Part shown: positions 52,168-61,139 of the stretch, piece by piece
Position numbering within the stretch: position 1 is the first letter of the stretch
How the letters are laid out: each line of letters begins with the position of its first letter
NCBI GenBank assembly: GCA_036961295.1
Contig: JBALVX010000002.1
Location: 186,001-250,000 of the forward strand
Length of the DNA stretch: 64,000 nucleotides
Direction: 5' to 3'
DNA from: JAGPUQ01 sp036961295
Lineage (GTDB): Bacteria; Pseudomonadota; Gammaproteobacteria; Pseudomonadales; Porticoccaceae
Notes under the pieces: generated by a model
Seen by the model: only the letters and a program-made list of their open reading frames with translations
Database searches by the model: none
Told to the model about the DNA's origin: nothing
Program-made: the position numbers and the translations under genes

Positions 52168-52377
52168 GTCATAGACAGCCCTGAATCATTGGGTTTTGCC
52201 GAAAATTCTTTATATTTTCCGTTAAAACGCACCATATCTGGGCACAGAGATGGATTGAATGTCGCTGCGCACCAAAATAGAAAAGCGGTTCTTTATATCT
52301 ACGCCCGTCCTTAAGCAATAACGTCCACGGTAAACAAATGAACACCGGCCAGGTTCGGGATTTAGCGTAAGTTTGAG
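52168..52377. other. Rest of the porin upstream region, nothing recognised
   Basis: Together with 52034-52167 this forms a 344-bp gap between the porin start and the DUF523 gene. Beyond the sigma-54-type promoter I see no open frame or RNA. An enhancer-binding-protein site would be expected here if the promoter is real. Confidence 0.4.
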
Positions 52378-53127
52378 CTACTCTTCCTTATCGGCAACAG
52401 TTTTTAGCATAGTCATTATTCGCAGGATATACGCCTGAGCTGTTTCTGATAAATTGTTCTCACACTGAGCTATCAACACATCAAACGCAGGGCTTTCGTT
52501 GTTATCGTTATTTAGAAAACCTTGATCGAGACGACCGTGGAACTCGGTTAAGGAACTTACCGACAAACCCTCTGCAATCATCTGCTGCCAAAGGTGCATC
52601 ACATAGACCCGGCGCACAAAGCTTGCTCTCAACTTTAAATCGTCAAGATGGCCTTCATCCTCCACCGGCAAAGCCGGAAAATTCCTCATTAAGGCATCGG
52701 CGTAAAGACCGACGCCATTGAGCTCGGGCTGTTCGCAATCGGGACGATAGGTTTTGACCCGCTCCATCCCGCAACTGGGAGAACCTTTTTTTAAAATATA
52801 GCCACACAAAGTACTGTGCCAAACTTTCTTGTCCTCGGCGCAAGCCTTCAAGGCATCGCTTACATCGAGGGATGGATCACTCACACCCACGGCATGCAAA
52901 CCCGCATCCGTGGCCAGTAGCCGCACGGGCGGGCGCGGGACACCCAGACCCGCTGCCATTTCCGGACAAAATGCCTGTAAGTCAAAATGCTCGCCCAAAG
53001 TTTCTACTATGTAGTCACTCCGTTTGTGGCCGCCGTCGTAGCGTACTTTTTCACCGAGCAGACAACTACTCACACCGACCGGTATTTTTTCGCGCGACAA
53101 TTGCGCCATTTTATTTTCGAAGGTCAC
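52378..53127 (-). CDS. DUF523-domain protein with short C-terminal part
   Basis: This is a 249-residue protein. The DUF523 domain (about 12-150) is clear: VGVSSCLLGEKVRYDGGHKR, CPEMAAGLGVPRPPVRL and KKGSPSCG with conserved Cys. In YbgA-type relatives it is fused to a DUF1722 domain; here only the first part of that (FVRRVYVMHLWQQM...FHGRL) remains, about 60 residues before the stop. Listed start GTG; ATG 53109 is possible. Function unknown. Confidence 0.8.
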   Translation of the reverse strand: MTFENKMAQLSREKIPVGVSSCLLGEKVRYDGGHKRSDYIVETLGEHFDLQAFCPEMAAGLGVPRPPVRLLATDAGLHAVGVSDPSLDVSDALKACAEDKKVWHSTLCGYILKKGSPSCGMERVKTYRPDCEQPELNGVGLYADALMRNFPALPVEDEGHLDDLKLRASFVRRVYVMHLWQQMIAEGLSVSSLTEFHGRLDQGFLNNDNNESPAFDVLIAQCENNLSETAQAYILRIMTMLKTVADKEE

Positions 53128-53151
53128 AATGATTGGCTTCGGTGGGCATGG

Positions 53152-54024
53152 TTAATCTCCTTTAACATAGTCATCAGCATTGCCGTCATCAAAAAGAGCA
53201 CTGTAACCCTCGCGGTAGCCTGGATATAAAAACTGATAACCCAGGGCTTTTATGCGTTGATTAGAGCAGCGTTTATTTTGATCATAGGCTTCTGACTTCG
53301 GTGCCGGAGGTGCCAGGTCGAGATTTTTCGCAAGCCAGTCGGCCACCTCGCTGGCCGGGGCAGGATCATCGTCGCTGGCAAGATAGATAGATTCCATGGC
53401 ACCACCCTGCAACTTTTTTTTCAACAAAAAATACAGCACGCCAACGCAATCGTCACGATGAATACGATTAGTGTAGCGCGGAGGGTCCCGTGGCGCTGGC
53501 GCACCCGAGCGGGCACGGCGCAGCAAGGATGCTCTACTTCGCCCGTATATTCCGCTAAAGCGAAGCACGATATTATTGGTATTAGCTCCCAACACTAGCT
53601 GTTCGGCCTCGACTAGTACCTGCGCCGTTGCGCTACTCGGATTGGTTGCAGAGGTTTCATCCACCCATTCACCATGACGTTGGCCATACACACTGGTGGA
53701 CGATATAAACACACATTGGGGCGCTATCGATTGGCTTCCGTAGCGGGTCAGTAGGTTTTCCAGGCCGGTAATAAACGCGCGCCGGTAGGCCGCAACGTCG
53801 CGAGAATCGGGGGAAAGAATATAAACAATGTGTTCGATATCGTCCGGCAAAGCCATGAGGGTTTCTGGATCGGAAACATCGGCTGACACGCCAATCAGAT
53901 TTTTATGACCTGATTCCGCTGGAGGGTGCCGCCGCACACCAAACACCTGATGATCGGCTTCGGCTAATTGAAGCCCGAGTCGAAAACCAATATCGCCAAA
54001 ACCAGCAATCAGTATTCGCGCCAA
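53152..54024 (-). CDS. NAD-dependent epimerase/dehydratase family protein (YeeZ-like)
   Basis: This is a 290-residue extended SDR-like Rossmann protein. MARILIAGFGDIGFRLGLQL is the NAD(P)-binding motif (GFGDIG), FISSTSVYGQ holds the usual Ser-x-Tyr region, and RFSGIYG is the RxxGIYG segment. The catalytic YxxxK is not in classical form. Start is TTG with GAGG nine bases before. It follows the DUF2238 gene by 6 bp on the same strand. Confidence 0.85.
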   Translation of the reverse strand: MARILIAGFGDIGFRLGLQLAEADHQVFGVRRHPPAESGHKNLIGVSADVSDPETLMALPDDIEHIVYILSPDSRDVAAYRRAFITGLENLLTRYGSQSIAPQCVFISSTSVYGQRHGEWVDETSATNPSSATAQVLVEAEQLVLGANTNNIVLRFSGIYGRSRASLLRRARSGAPAPRDPPRYTNRIHRDDCVGVLYFLLKKKLQGGAMESIYLASDDDPAPASEVADWLAKNLDLAPPAPKSEAYDQNKRCSNQRIKALGYQFLYPGYREGYSALFDDGNADDYVKGD

Positions 54025-54030
54025 AACGCT

Positions 54031-54654
54031 TTACCTCGCACTTGACCAGGGCGACAAAGCAATTTGCCTTTGTAATACGCCGCTGAGTAAAAACTGCGCG
54101 GCTAGCGCACCTATCAAAGCATGCAACATATCCCACTGGGCATCCCAAACGTCACCTTGAGTGCCGAGAAATTCAACCGAGCCATCGCCGCCGATCACCG
54201 CTGCCCACCACTCGATTAATTCGTAGAGAGCACTAAAGGCTAAACAAATACACATCACCAGAAAAAATAACCAACCAGCCGATTTAACCACGGCGTTGCG
54301 AATTAAAATTTCCCGCGCCAGGATGGCCGGGATAAAACCCTGCGCCAAATGTCCCAGACGGTCGTAGGGATTGCGTTGAAAATCGAGCAGCTCTTGCAAC
54401 CAGAAACCCAGCGGCACACGGGCGTAACTGTAGTGCGCGCCGATCACCAAAATAACGCCGTGAATAAATAGTAAATAATACAACAAGCGCGTGAGCGGAA
54501 AACCAGCGCGGGTGGCCACCAACACCACGATGCCGATCAGGACCGGCAAGGCTTCCATCCACCAGGTAAGGCGATCGTAGGGATTAAACCAGGACCATAA
54601 CAACACGGCGACCATTGCTATAAGCAGTAACCAAAGTTCGAGTTTTTTGATCAT
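54031..54654 (-). CDS. DUF2238 (YjdF) membrane protein
   Basis: This is a 207-residue inner-membrane protein with about six membrane segments. The polar signatures YDRLGHLAQGFIPAILAREIL and FLGTQGDVWDAQWDM are typical of DUF2238/YjdF. Function unknown. It lies 48 bp downstream of mpl and 6 bp upstream of the epimerase-like gene, in one likely transcript. Confidence 0.9.
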   Translation of the reverse strand: MIKKLELWLLLIAMVAVLLWSWFNPYDRLTWWMEALPVLIGIVVLVATRAGFPLTRLLYYLLFIHGVILVIGAHYSYARVPLGFWLQELLDFQRNPYDRLGHLAQGFIPAILAREILIRNAVVKSAGWLFFLVMCICLAFSALYELIEWWAAVIGGDGSVEFLGTQGDVWDAQWDMLHALIGALAAQFLLSGVLQRQIALSPWSSAR

Positions 54655-54702
54655 CTGTCATCACCTTTATTTTTTGAATATTTATCTAGCCAAAGTGCGG
54701 CT

Positions 54703-56109
54703 CTAAGACAGCGCGGTAATTAACTGCTGATGAAAACCACCAAAACCACCGTTGCTCATAATTACAATATGGCTACCCGGTTTAGCCGCAGCAACAGCGG
54801 CTTCCAGTAAGAGATCCATATCAGCGATAACCTGAGTATCAGTACTCGCAGCGACAAGCTCATCTAGCGACCAATCAAAACCCGCGGGCTGATACCAAAA
54901 CACCTGATTTGCCTCGGCAGTTGAAGCCGCCAACTGATCCCGGTGTATACCCAGCTTCATGGTGTTGGATCGAGGTTCGATCACTGCAATAATATTGTCG
55001 TCGCCCACCTGTTTGCGCAAACCCTGCAGCGTGGTGGCGATGGCGGTTGGGTGATGGGCAAAGTCATCGTAAATGGTAACGCCGTTAATATTTGCCAGGG
55101 TTTCCATACGACGCTTAACACCGGCAAACTCGCCCAGCGCGGCGACGGCAATATCCGGCGGTACTCCCGCATGACGGGCCGCCACAATCGCGGCCATGCC
55201 GTTGGCGACATTATGTTTACCCGAGAGCGGCCAGGTTACCGTGCCAACTAAACCTTCATTACGGCTGGTTTTCCTTTTATCAGAATCATCAGAATCATCG
55301 GAAATACTGCCACCGCCATTCAACCATACCTCAAATTTGCCACCGGACTCATCCAGTAAGCGCGCCTGCCAGTAAGCGCCTTCGCCGATACTCTCCACTG
55401 GAGTCCAGCAGCCTTTTTCCAGAACTTCTATCAAAGCCTGCACATCTGCAGGGCTAATAATTAAACCTTCGCTGGGTACGGTGCGCAGTAAATGGTGAAA
55501 CTGGGTTTGAATAGCAGCTAGATCGGGAAAAATATCGGCGTGGTCGTATTCCAGATTATTGAGCACCAGAGTGCGCGGATGATAGTGCACAAATTTTGAG
55601 CGCTTATCGAAAAACGCAGTGTCGTATTCGTCCGATTCCACCACAAAAAACGGGCTATCGCCCAGGCGGGCGGACACACCAAAGTTCTTCGGCACCCCAC
55701 CAATTAAATAGCCGGGCTTCAAACCCGCATATTCCAGAATCCAGGCCAGCATACTGGCCGTGGTGGTTTTACCGTGGGTACCCGCCACCGCCAGCACCCA
55801 TCGACCCGGTAAGCAGTGCTCCCCCAGCCACTGCGGGCCGGAGGTGTAATTCAACCCCTTATTCAACACATACTCGACACAGGGGTTGCCGCGAGACAAG
55901 ACATTGCCAATCACTACCAAGTCGGGAGCGGGGTCTAGCTGCCCCGGATCATAGCCTTCAATTAGCTGGATACCCGCGTCGGCCAACTGCGTACTCATCG
56001 GTGGATAGACATTGGCATCGCTGCCCGTCACCCGATGCCCCATGGCAACGGCCAGTTGCGCGAGGCTGCCCATAAAGGTCCCGCAAATACCCAATATATG
56101 AATGTGCAT
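54703..56109 (-). CDS. mpl: UDP-N-acetylmuramate:L-Ala-gamma-D-Glu-meso-DAP ligase
   Basis: This is a 468-residue Mur ligase that re-uses murein tripeptide in cell-wall recycling. The start MHIHILGICGTFMGSLAQLA, the ATP loop AGTHGKTTT (109-117), VESDEYDTAFFDKRSKFVHY and DDFAHHPTAI are diagnostic. An insertion with a Asp/Ser-rich patch (DDSDDSDKRK) lies near 275. AGGATAGATT precedes the ATG. Confidence 0.96.
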   Translation of the reverse strand: MHIHILGICGTFMGSLAQLAVAMGHRVTGSDANVYPPMSTQLADAGIQLIEGYDPGQLDPAPDLVVIGNVLSRGNPCVEYVLNKGLNYTSGPQWLGEHCLPGRWVLAVAGTHGKTTTASMLAWILEYAGLKPGYLIGGVPKNFGVSARLGDSPFFVVESDEYDTAFFDKRSKFVHYHPRTLVLNNLEYDHADIFPDLAAIQTQFHHLLRTVPSEGLIISPADVQALIEVLEKGCWTPVESIGEGAYWQARLLDESGGKFEVWLNGGGSISDDSDDSDKRKTSRNEGLVGTVTWPLSGKHNVANGMAAIVAARHAGVPPDIAVAALGEFAGVKRRMETLANINGVTIYDDFAHHPTAIATTLQGLRKQVGDDNIIAVIEPRSNTMKLGIHRDQLAASTAEANQVFWYQPAGFDWSLDELVAASTDTQVIADMDLLLEAAVAAAKPGSHIVIMSNGGFGGFHQQLITALS

Positions 56110-56281
56110 AATCTATCCTGTAATGAGCGACCGATTATCCCATCGCAAACGCCAGGCCGCCATGCTTTGCCGAGTCAATTGCCGTATCATTCGCATTTTT
56201 ATCGCAATGTACTCTTTAAATACAATATTAATTCAACCTAAAAACTCGATTCGATACTCTATCTAAGACCCCGAGAGGCCA

Positions 56282-57544
56282 ATGACTAAACGCAATGCTT
56301 TTTACGCTCAATCCGGCGGTGTGACTGCCGTTATTAATGCCAGCGCTTGTGGCGTGATTGAAACTGCGCGCGCACATCGCGGCCAAATCGGCAAAGTATT
56401 CGCCGGGCGCAACGGTATTCTCGGTGCCTTGCGCGAAGAGCTGATCGACACCAGCAAAGAAAGCGCCAAAACTATCGCCGCACTCAAACACACGCCCTCT
56501 GGTGCTTTTGGCTCGTGCCGCTACAAACTAAAAAATCCCACCCAGGACATGAGCGAATACGAACGCTTAATCGAAGTATTCAAAGCCCACAACATCGGTT
56601 ACTTTTTCTACAACGGTGGCGGCGACTCGGCGGACACCTGCCTAAAAGTATCACAACTCGCGGAGACTATGGATTATCCAATCCAGGCAATCCATATCCC
56701 CAAAACCGTCGATAACGACCTACCCTTTACCGATTGCAGCCCCGGTTTCGGCTCGGTCGCCAAGTACGTCGCCGTATCTACTCGCGAAGCCAGTCTCGAT
56801 GTCGCCTCGATGTGCGAAACCTCTACCAAAGTTTTTATTCTCGAAGTCATGGGTCGGCACGCAGGCTGGATTGCCGCTGCGGGCGGTTTGGCAGCGGAGC
56901 AAGCTGGGGACCCGCCGCATATTATTTTATTTCCCGAGATTGCCTTTGACCGAGATAAGTTTTTAAAGAAAGTCGAACGCACGGTGAAAAAAAATGGCTA
57001 CTGCGTGATTGTCGCCTCTGAAGGCGCGCAATACAAAGACGGCACCTTTATTGCCGACGCTGGAGCCACCGACGCCTTTGGCCACAAGCAACTCGGTGGC
57101 GTCGCCCCTACCCTGGCAACTATGATCAAGGATGCCCTGGGTTATAAATATCACTGGGCACTGGCGGATTATCTGCAACGTTCCGCACGCCATATCGCCT
57201 CGGCCACCGATGTAGAGCAGGCCTATGCGGTAGGTAAAGCTGCCGTGGAATACGCGATCGCCGGAAAAAGCGGGGTAATGGTGACCATTGAGCGCAAGCC
57301 GGGCAAACGCTATCGCTGGTCTCTGGGTGAAGCAACGCTGGAACACATTGCCAACGTAGAGAGAAAAATGCCTCGGAAATTTATCAGCCGAGATGGCTTT
57401 GCCATTACCGAAGCCGCGCAGCAATATCTACAACCCCTCATTGCGGGTGAGGATTACCCTCCCTACAAGAATGGGGTTCCGCAATATGCGCGCCTGAAAA
57501 ATCAACTGGTAGCAAACAAGCTAAAAACTCGCTTTAGTCTTTAA
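56282..57544 (+). CDS. PPi-dependent phosphofructokinase
   Basis: This is a 420-residue phosphofructokinase. The loop GGGDS at 112-116 has Asp where ATP enzymes have Gly (GGDGS), and PKTVDND at 140-146 has Lys for the usual Gly, both marks of the pyrophosphate-dependent type. MGRHAGWIAA and PEIAFDRDKFL follow. It interconverts fructose 6-phosphate and fructose 1,6-bisphosphate, reversibly. GAGAGG precedes the ATG. Confidence 0.9.
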   Translation: MTKRNAFYAQSGGVTAVINASACGVIETARAHRGQIGKVFAGRNGILGALREELIDTSKESAKTIAALKHTPSGAFGSCRYKLKNPTQDMSEYERLIEVFKAHNIGYFFYNGGGDSADTCLKVSQLAETMDYPIQAIHIPKTVDNDLPFTDCSPGFGSVAKYVAVSTREASLDVASMCETSTKVFILEVMGRHAGWIAAAGGLAAEQAGDPPHIILFPEIAFDRDKFLKKVERTVKKNGYCVIVASEGAQYKDGTFIADAGATDAFGHKQLGGVAPTLATMIKDALGYKYHWALADYLQRSARHIASATDVEQAYAVGKAAVEYAIAGKSGVMVTIERKPGKRYRWSLGEATLEHIANVERKMPRKFISRDGFAITEAAQQYLQPLIAGEDYPPYKNGVPQYARLKNQLVANKLKTRFSL

Positions 57545-57644
57545 GAGGTTTTCAGCTTCGCTAAACGTTTCCTTCGCTAAAAATGTTACATAATCAAAGC
57601 GCCCGTCATAACAAGATCGCTACAATCCGGCCAGTTGCGGCATT

Positions 57645-57678
57645 TAGCGCGACCAAATCTACTGTTTTGGTCGCGCTA
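57645..57678. terminator. Perfect 13-bp hairpin after the phosphofructokinase
   Basis: TAGCGCGACCAAA (57645-57657) pairs perfectly with TTTGGTCGCGCTA (57666-57678) over an 8-base loop. It lacks a clear U tract (TTGTCATTG follows), so it may be a factor-assisted terminator or mRNA 3' stabiliser. The rest of the 335-bp gap (57545-57879) shows nothing else. Confidence 0.65.
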
Positions 57679-57879
57679 TTGTCATTGAAAAAAGCCGTCG
57701 CAGCACCTGAGTAAGCACCTGGCTAAACGCTATTCAACCAGTACCGGGCGCTTGATTAGAGTTAAAGTAGCCTACTCTTACCTCTATTTAGTACAAATAA
57801 TACAAATCCGCCAGGATCAAGGCGACATTTTGACCCAAGGGCATAAACCTTAGCGCTACCATCAGGAACTCCAAACACC

Positions 57880-58404
57880 ATGAGCCGACCCCCAAACAGT
57901 AAGTACTTTCGCCACATACTCTTCTTGATCGTCGGCGGGCTACTCCTCCTCGAGCTGAGCGGCGTGGAAATACCCGGTTTCGGCGGCGCCAGTACCAAGC
58001 AAACCTCCTCAAGCCCCGCGCCCCATGCAAGCGACTCCTCTGCACCATCTAGCCAGACGCGCTATGACGACGATGCCGATAAAATTCAGTCGGCCTTCGA
58101 CAATCGTCAAAGCGATATTATCGTCAGCGGCTCGGCCACCGTCGTAAAAGTGCTTGCCGACGACAGGGATGGTAGCCAGCATCAACGTTTTTTAATGCGC
58201 CTGGACAACGGCCTAACCCTATTGGTCGCACACAATATCGACCTGGCTCCGCGTATTGATAAGCTGCAAGCCGGGGATACTATCGGCTTTAAAGGGGAGT
58301 ATGAATGGAACCAGAAGGGCGGCGTACTACACTGGACTCACCACGACCCCCGGGGCCGCCACGCCGGCGGCTGGCTCGACCACAAGGGGAAACGACACCA
58401 GTAA
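57880..58404 (+). CDS. DUF3465-domain protein
   Basis: This is a 174-residue protein with an N-terminal membrane anchor (about 10-27), a Ser/Pro-rich linker, and a C-terminal DUF3465 domain (about 80-172). The conserved LLVAHNIDLAPRIDKL, GDTIGFKGEYEWN and VLHWTHHDPRGRHAGGW are distinctive. It is probably periplasmic. Function unknown. Confidence 0.88.
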   Translation: MSRPPNSKYFRHILFLIVGGLLLLELSGVEIPGFGGASTKQTSSSPAPHASDSSAPSSQTRYDDDADKIQSAFDNRQSDIIVSGSATVVKVLADDRDGSQHQRFLMRLDNGLTLLVAHNIDLAPRIDKLQAGDTIGFKGEYEWNQKGGVLHWTHHDPRGRHAGGWLDHKGKRHQ

Positions 58405-58488
58405 GCAAACCCCAGTAAGTAAACTATAGTCACTACACACCGTAAGTCTCTACACACCATCCAGTTAACTTAAAGACGAGGTAACACC

Positions 58489-58938
58489 ATGGACTTAATG
58501 AAACTCGGCACTCAACTTCTGGCGCAAAAGCTCGGTACTAACGCTTCTTCCGACACCATTAGCAACGCACTTAGCTCCCTGCTCAATCAACAGCAGAATC
58601 AGCAGCAAAATCAACAACAGGGCGCGCAGCAATCGTCGGGACTCTCGGGTCTGGTATCGTCCTTATCCCAGGATGGCGGAATGGCCGGAGCGGTGCAATC
58701 CTGGCTTGGCGATGGCGACAACGAATCCATCTCTGGCGACCAACTCGAACAAGCACTGGGCAGCGATCAAATTTCCAACTTTGCCGCCCAACTTGGCGTA
58801 GACCAACAAACCGCCAGCAATGGCCTGGCCGAAGCCCTGCCCCAGCTAATCGACAAAAGCAGTAGCGGTGGCAATTTACTGGATAAGGTAGGCGGCATTG
58901 GTGGCGTACTCAATATGGCGAAAAAACTATTTGGCTAA
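58489..58938 (+). CDS. DUF937 (YidB-like) protein
   Basis: This is a 149-residue cytoplasmic protein. The N-terminal LGTQLLAQKLG and the C-terminal helical DUF937 part (about 85-149, LGVDQQTASNGLAEALPQLIDK) fit the family. A Gln/Asn-rich stretch (about 35-50) lies between. GAGG eight bases before the ATG. Function unknown. Confidence 0.85.
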   Translation: MDLMKLGTQLLAQKLGTNASSDTISNALSSLLNQQQNQQQNQQQGAQQSSGLSGLVSSLSQDGGMAGAVQSWLGDGDNESISGDQLEQALGSDQISNFAAQLGVDQQTASNGLAEALPQLIDKSSSGGNLLDKVGGIGGVLNMAKKLFG

Positions 58939-58965
58939 GCGCGACCTGCAACGGAGTCATCCAGC

Positions 58966-58994
58966 GCGGGGTAACGAAGCTCTTGTTACCCCGC
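58966..58994. terminator. Perfect 10-bp hairpin after DUF937
   Basis: GCGGGGTAAC (58966-58975) pairs with GTTACCCCGC (58985-58994) over a 9-base loop, with no U tract on the plus strand. Confidence 0.6.
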
Positions 58995-59048
58995 AATAAA
59001 AACAGTACATTTCTAACACCTAACCATTGACGGAAAAGAGGAACAACA

Positions 59049-59453
59049 ATGACAAAACTCACCGATATCGAAGGCGTCGGCCCCAGTTATTCCGAAAAAC
59101 TGACTAATGCGGGCGTAACTTCAATAGAAAATCTGTTGAAAACCTGCTGTGGCAAGCCAGGTCGTGTCCAGCTCGCTAGTAAATCGGGCTTATCTGAAAG
59201 CCAGATTCTCGAGTGGGTAAACCGCGCCGATTTATGCCGTATTAAAGGCGTCAGCACCCAATACGCCGACCTGCTGGAATGTGCCGGTATCGATTCTGTT
59301 CCAGAACTGGGCCAGCGCAACGCGGGAAACCTCCACGCTAAAATGCTGGAAGTAAATGCACAGAAAAAACTGGTACGTCGCCCGCCCGCCCTGTCTGCTG
59401 TGCAGGATTGGTGTAAGCAGGCAAAAGCGCTACCGAAGATGGTAACTCACTAG
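59049..59453 (+). CDS. DUF4332-domain protein
   Basis: This is a 134-residue protein that begins with an HhH-like pattern (TDIEGVGPSYSEKLTNAGVTS) and repeats it (IKGVSTQYADLLECAGIDS), as DUF4332 proteins do. Such folds bind nucleic acid or protein, but the role is unknown. GAGGAA precedes the ATG. A perfect 15-bp hairpin follows. Confidence 0.85.
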   Translation: MTKLTDIEGVGPSYSEKLTNAGVTSIENLLKTCCGKPGRVQLASKSGLSESQILEWVNRADLCRIKGVSTQYADLLECAGIDSVPELGQRNAGNLHAKMLEVNAQKKLVRRPPALSAVQDWCKQAKALPKMVTH

Positions 59454-59492
59454 GAGTACCCCTCGCCCGCTACCAGCACGGTAACCAGTAAC

Positions 59493-59528
59493 ACAACATC
59501 GGCGAACTCCAGGGTTCGCCGATGTTGT
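59493..59528. terminator. Perfect 15-bp hairpin after DUF4332
   Basis: ACAACATCGGCGAAC (59493-59507) pairs perfectly with GTTCGCCGATGTTGT (59514-59528) over a 6-base loop. No U tract follows. Confidence 0.7.
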
Positions 59529-59553
59529 ATTAGAGCCCCGAACCTAATCGAAA

Positions 59554-59601
59554 CCAGAACTTAAACCAGAACTTAAACCAGAACTTAAACCAGAACTTAA
59601 A
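59554..59601. repeat. 12-bp tandem repeat, 4 copies
   Basis: CCAGAACTTAAA occurs four times in exact tandem just upstream of the HerA-like ATPase gene. It would be transcribed as a 5' leader or lie in the promoter. Confidence 0.9.
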
Positions 59602-59621
59602 CTAGGGTTACGCCACTACGA

Positions 59622-61139
59622 GTGAAGCACACTATGGACAAGCTTTTTATCGGTGCCAACGCCGCTGTCACACCTGTTGAACTACTCCCGAAAATGGCTA
59701 ACCGCCACGGTTTAATTGCCGGTGCAACCGGTACCGGTAAAACCGTTACCCTGCAAATTTTGGCCGAAAGCTTCTCCAATATTGGCGTTCCGGTGTTTAT
59801 GGCCGATGTGAAAGGCGATCTTTCCGGCCTCGCCACCGCGGGCAATACCGGTGGCAAATTGGCTGAACGCGCTGAGAAAATCGGTTTCAGCGACTACCAT
59901 TCGGATAGTTTCCCAGTGTGTTTCTGGGATTTGTACGGCAAACGGGGCCACCCCCTGCGCACCACGGTGTCGGATATGGGGCCGCTGTTGTTCAGCCAAT
60001 TACTGGAGGTCAACGACACTCAGCAGGGCGTACTGTACGCCGCCTTTAAAATCGCCGACGATCAGGGCCTGCTCCTCCTCGACCTGAAAGACTTACGCTC
60101 CCTGCTGACCTGGATGTCTGCGCATAACCGAGAGCTAAGTGCCGAGTACGGCAACATCTCCCCCTCCAGCGTCGGCGCCATTCAGCGCCGTCTACTGGTA
60201 TTAACGGAAGAGGGCGGCGAACAGTTTTTTGGCGAACCAGCACTCGAGCTGGGCGACCTGATGCGCAAAGAAGGTGCGCGGGGCGTTATTAATATTCTCG
60301 ATGCGACCGCGTTGATGCCCAGGCCGAGACTCTACTCCACATTTTTACTGTGGCTACTGGCGGAGTTATTCGAGCAGCTACCTGAAGTGGGAGATATGGA
60401 TGCGCCCAAACTGGTATTTTTCTTCGACGAAGCCCACTTGCTGTTCGATAACTCGCCGAAGGTGCTCGTCGAAAAAATTGAGCAGGTGGTGCGCTTGATC
60501 CGCTCCAAGGGCGTGGGTATTTATTTTGTTACTCAAAGTCCTACGGATATTCCCGAAGATATTCTTGGCCAGCTCGGCAACCGGGTGCAACACGCCCTCC
60601 GCGCCTTCACCCCCAAGGATAGAAAAGCAGTCAAAACCGCCGCTGAAACCTTTCGCGAAAACCCCAACTTCAAGACCTTCGACGTTATTACCCAACTCGG
60701 TCTCGGCGAGGCGCTGGTGTCTACCCTGGATCGCAAGGGCATTCCCACCCCGGTAGAACGCACCTTGATCCGCCCTCCCTCATCACAAATGGGACCCCTG
60801 GCGGAAGACGCCCGCGCAGCCATAGTCTCGACCTCCACCATGGGTCGAATTTACAAAGGCCTGATTGATCGGGAATCTGCCTACGAGCTACTCAAACAGC
60901 GCGCCGAAAAAGCCACTGAGCAGGCCGAAGCAACGGCTAAAGCCCTGGAAGAACAGGAAGCAAGAGAGGAACGTGAGGAGAGCGAAGAACGCAGCACCAC
61001 CCGTAAAAAGAAATCCTCGGGGCGTCGCTCCGACTCCATGGCAACGTCGATATTTAAAAGCGTGGCGCGCTCCATGGGTACGCAACTGGGTCGGCAATTA
61101 ATTAGAGGAGTACTCGGCTCCCTAACCGGCAAGGGTTAA
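59622..61139 (+). CDS. HerA-like / DUF853 ATPase
   Basis: This is a 505-residue helicase-HerA-like ATPase (DUF853, E. coli YjgR type). Walker A GATGTGKT is near 33-40 and Walker B LVFFFDEAHLLFD near 264-276; RVQHALRAFTPKD is typical. A Glu/Arg-rich coiled stretch (about 430-480) precedes the tail. ATG 59634, four codons after the listed GTG, is the likelier start. The stop overlaps the dtd stop region by four bases (convergent). Confidence 0.9.
   Translation: MKHTMDKLFIGANAAVTPVELLPKMANRHGLIAGATGTGKTVTLQILAESFSNIGVPVFMADVKGDLSGLATAGNTGGKLAERAEKIGFSDYHSDSFPVCFWDLYGKRGHPLRTTVSDMGPLLFSQLLEVNDTQQGVLYAAFKIADDQGLLLLDLKDLRSLLTWMSAHNRELSAEYGNISPSSVGAIQRRLLVLTEEGGEQFFGEPALELGDLMRKEGARGVINILDATALMPRPRLYSTFLLWLLAELFEQLPEVGDMDAPKLVFFFDEAHLLFDNSPKVLVEKIEQVVRLIRSKGVGIYFVTQSPTDIPEDILGQLGNRVQHALRAFTPKDRKAVKTAAETFRENPNFKTFDVITQLGLGEALVSTLDRKGIPTPVERTLIRPPSSQMGPLAEDARAAIVSTSTMGRIYKGLIDRESAYELLKQRAEKATEQAEATAKALEEQEAREEREESEERSTTRKKKSSGRRSDSMATSIFKSVARSMGTQLGRQLIRGVLGSLTGKG

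Noticed and set aside
59554..59601. CRISPR-like repeat
   Set aside because: The 12-bp units are in direct tandem with no spacers; no cas gene is present anywhere in the window.
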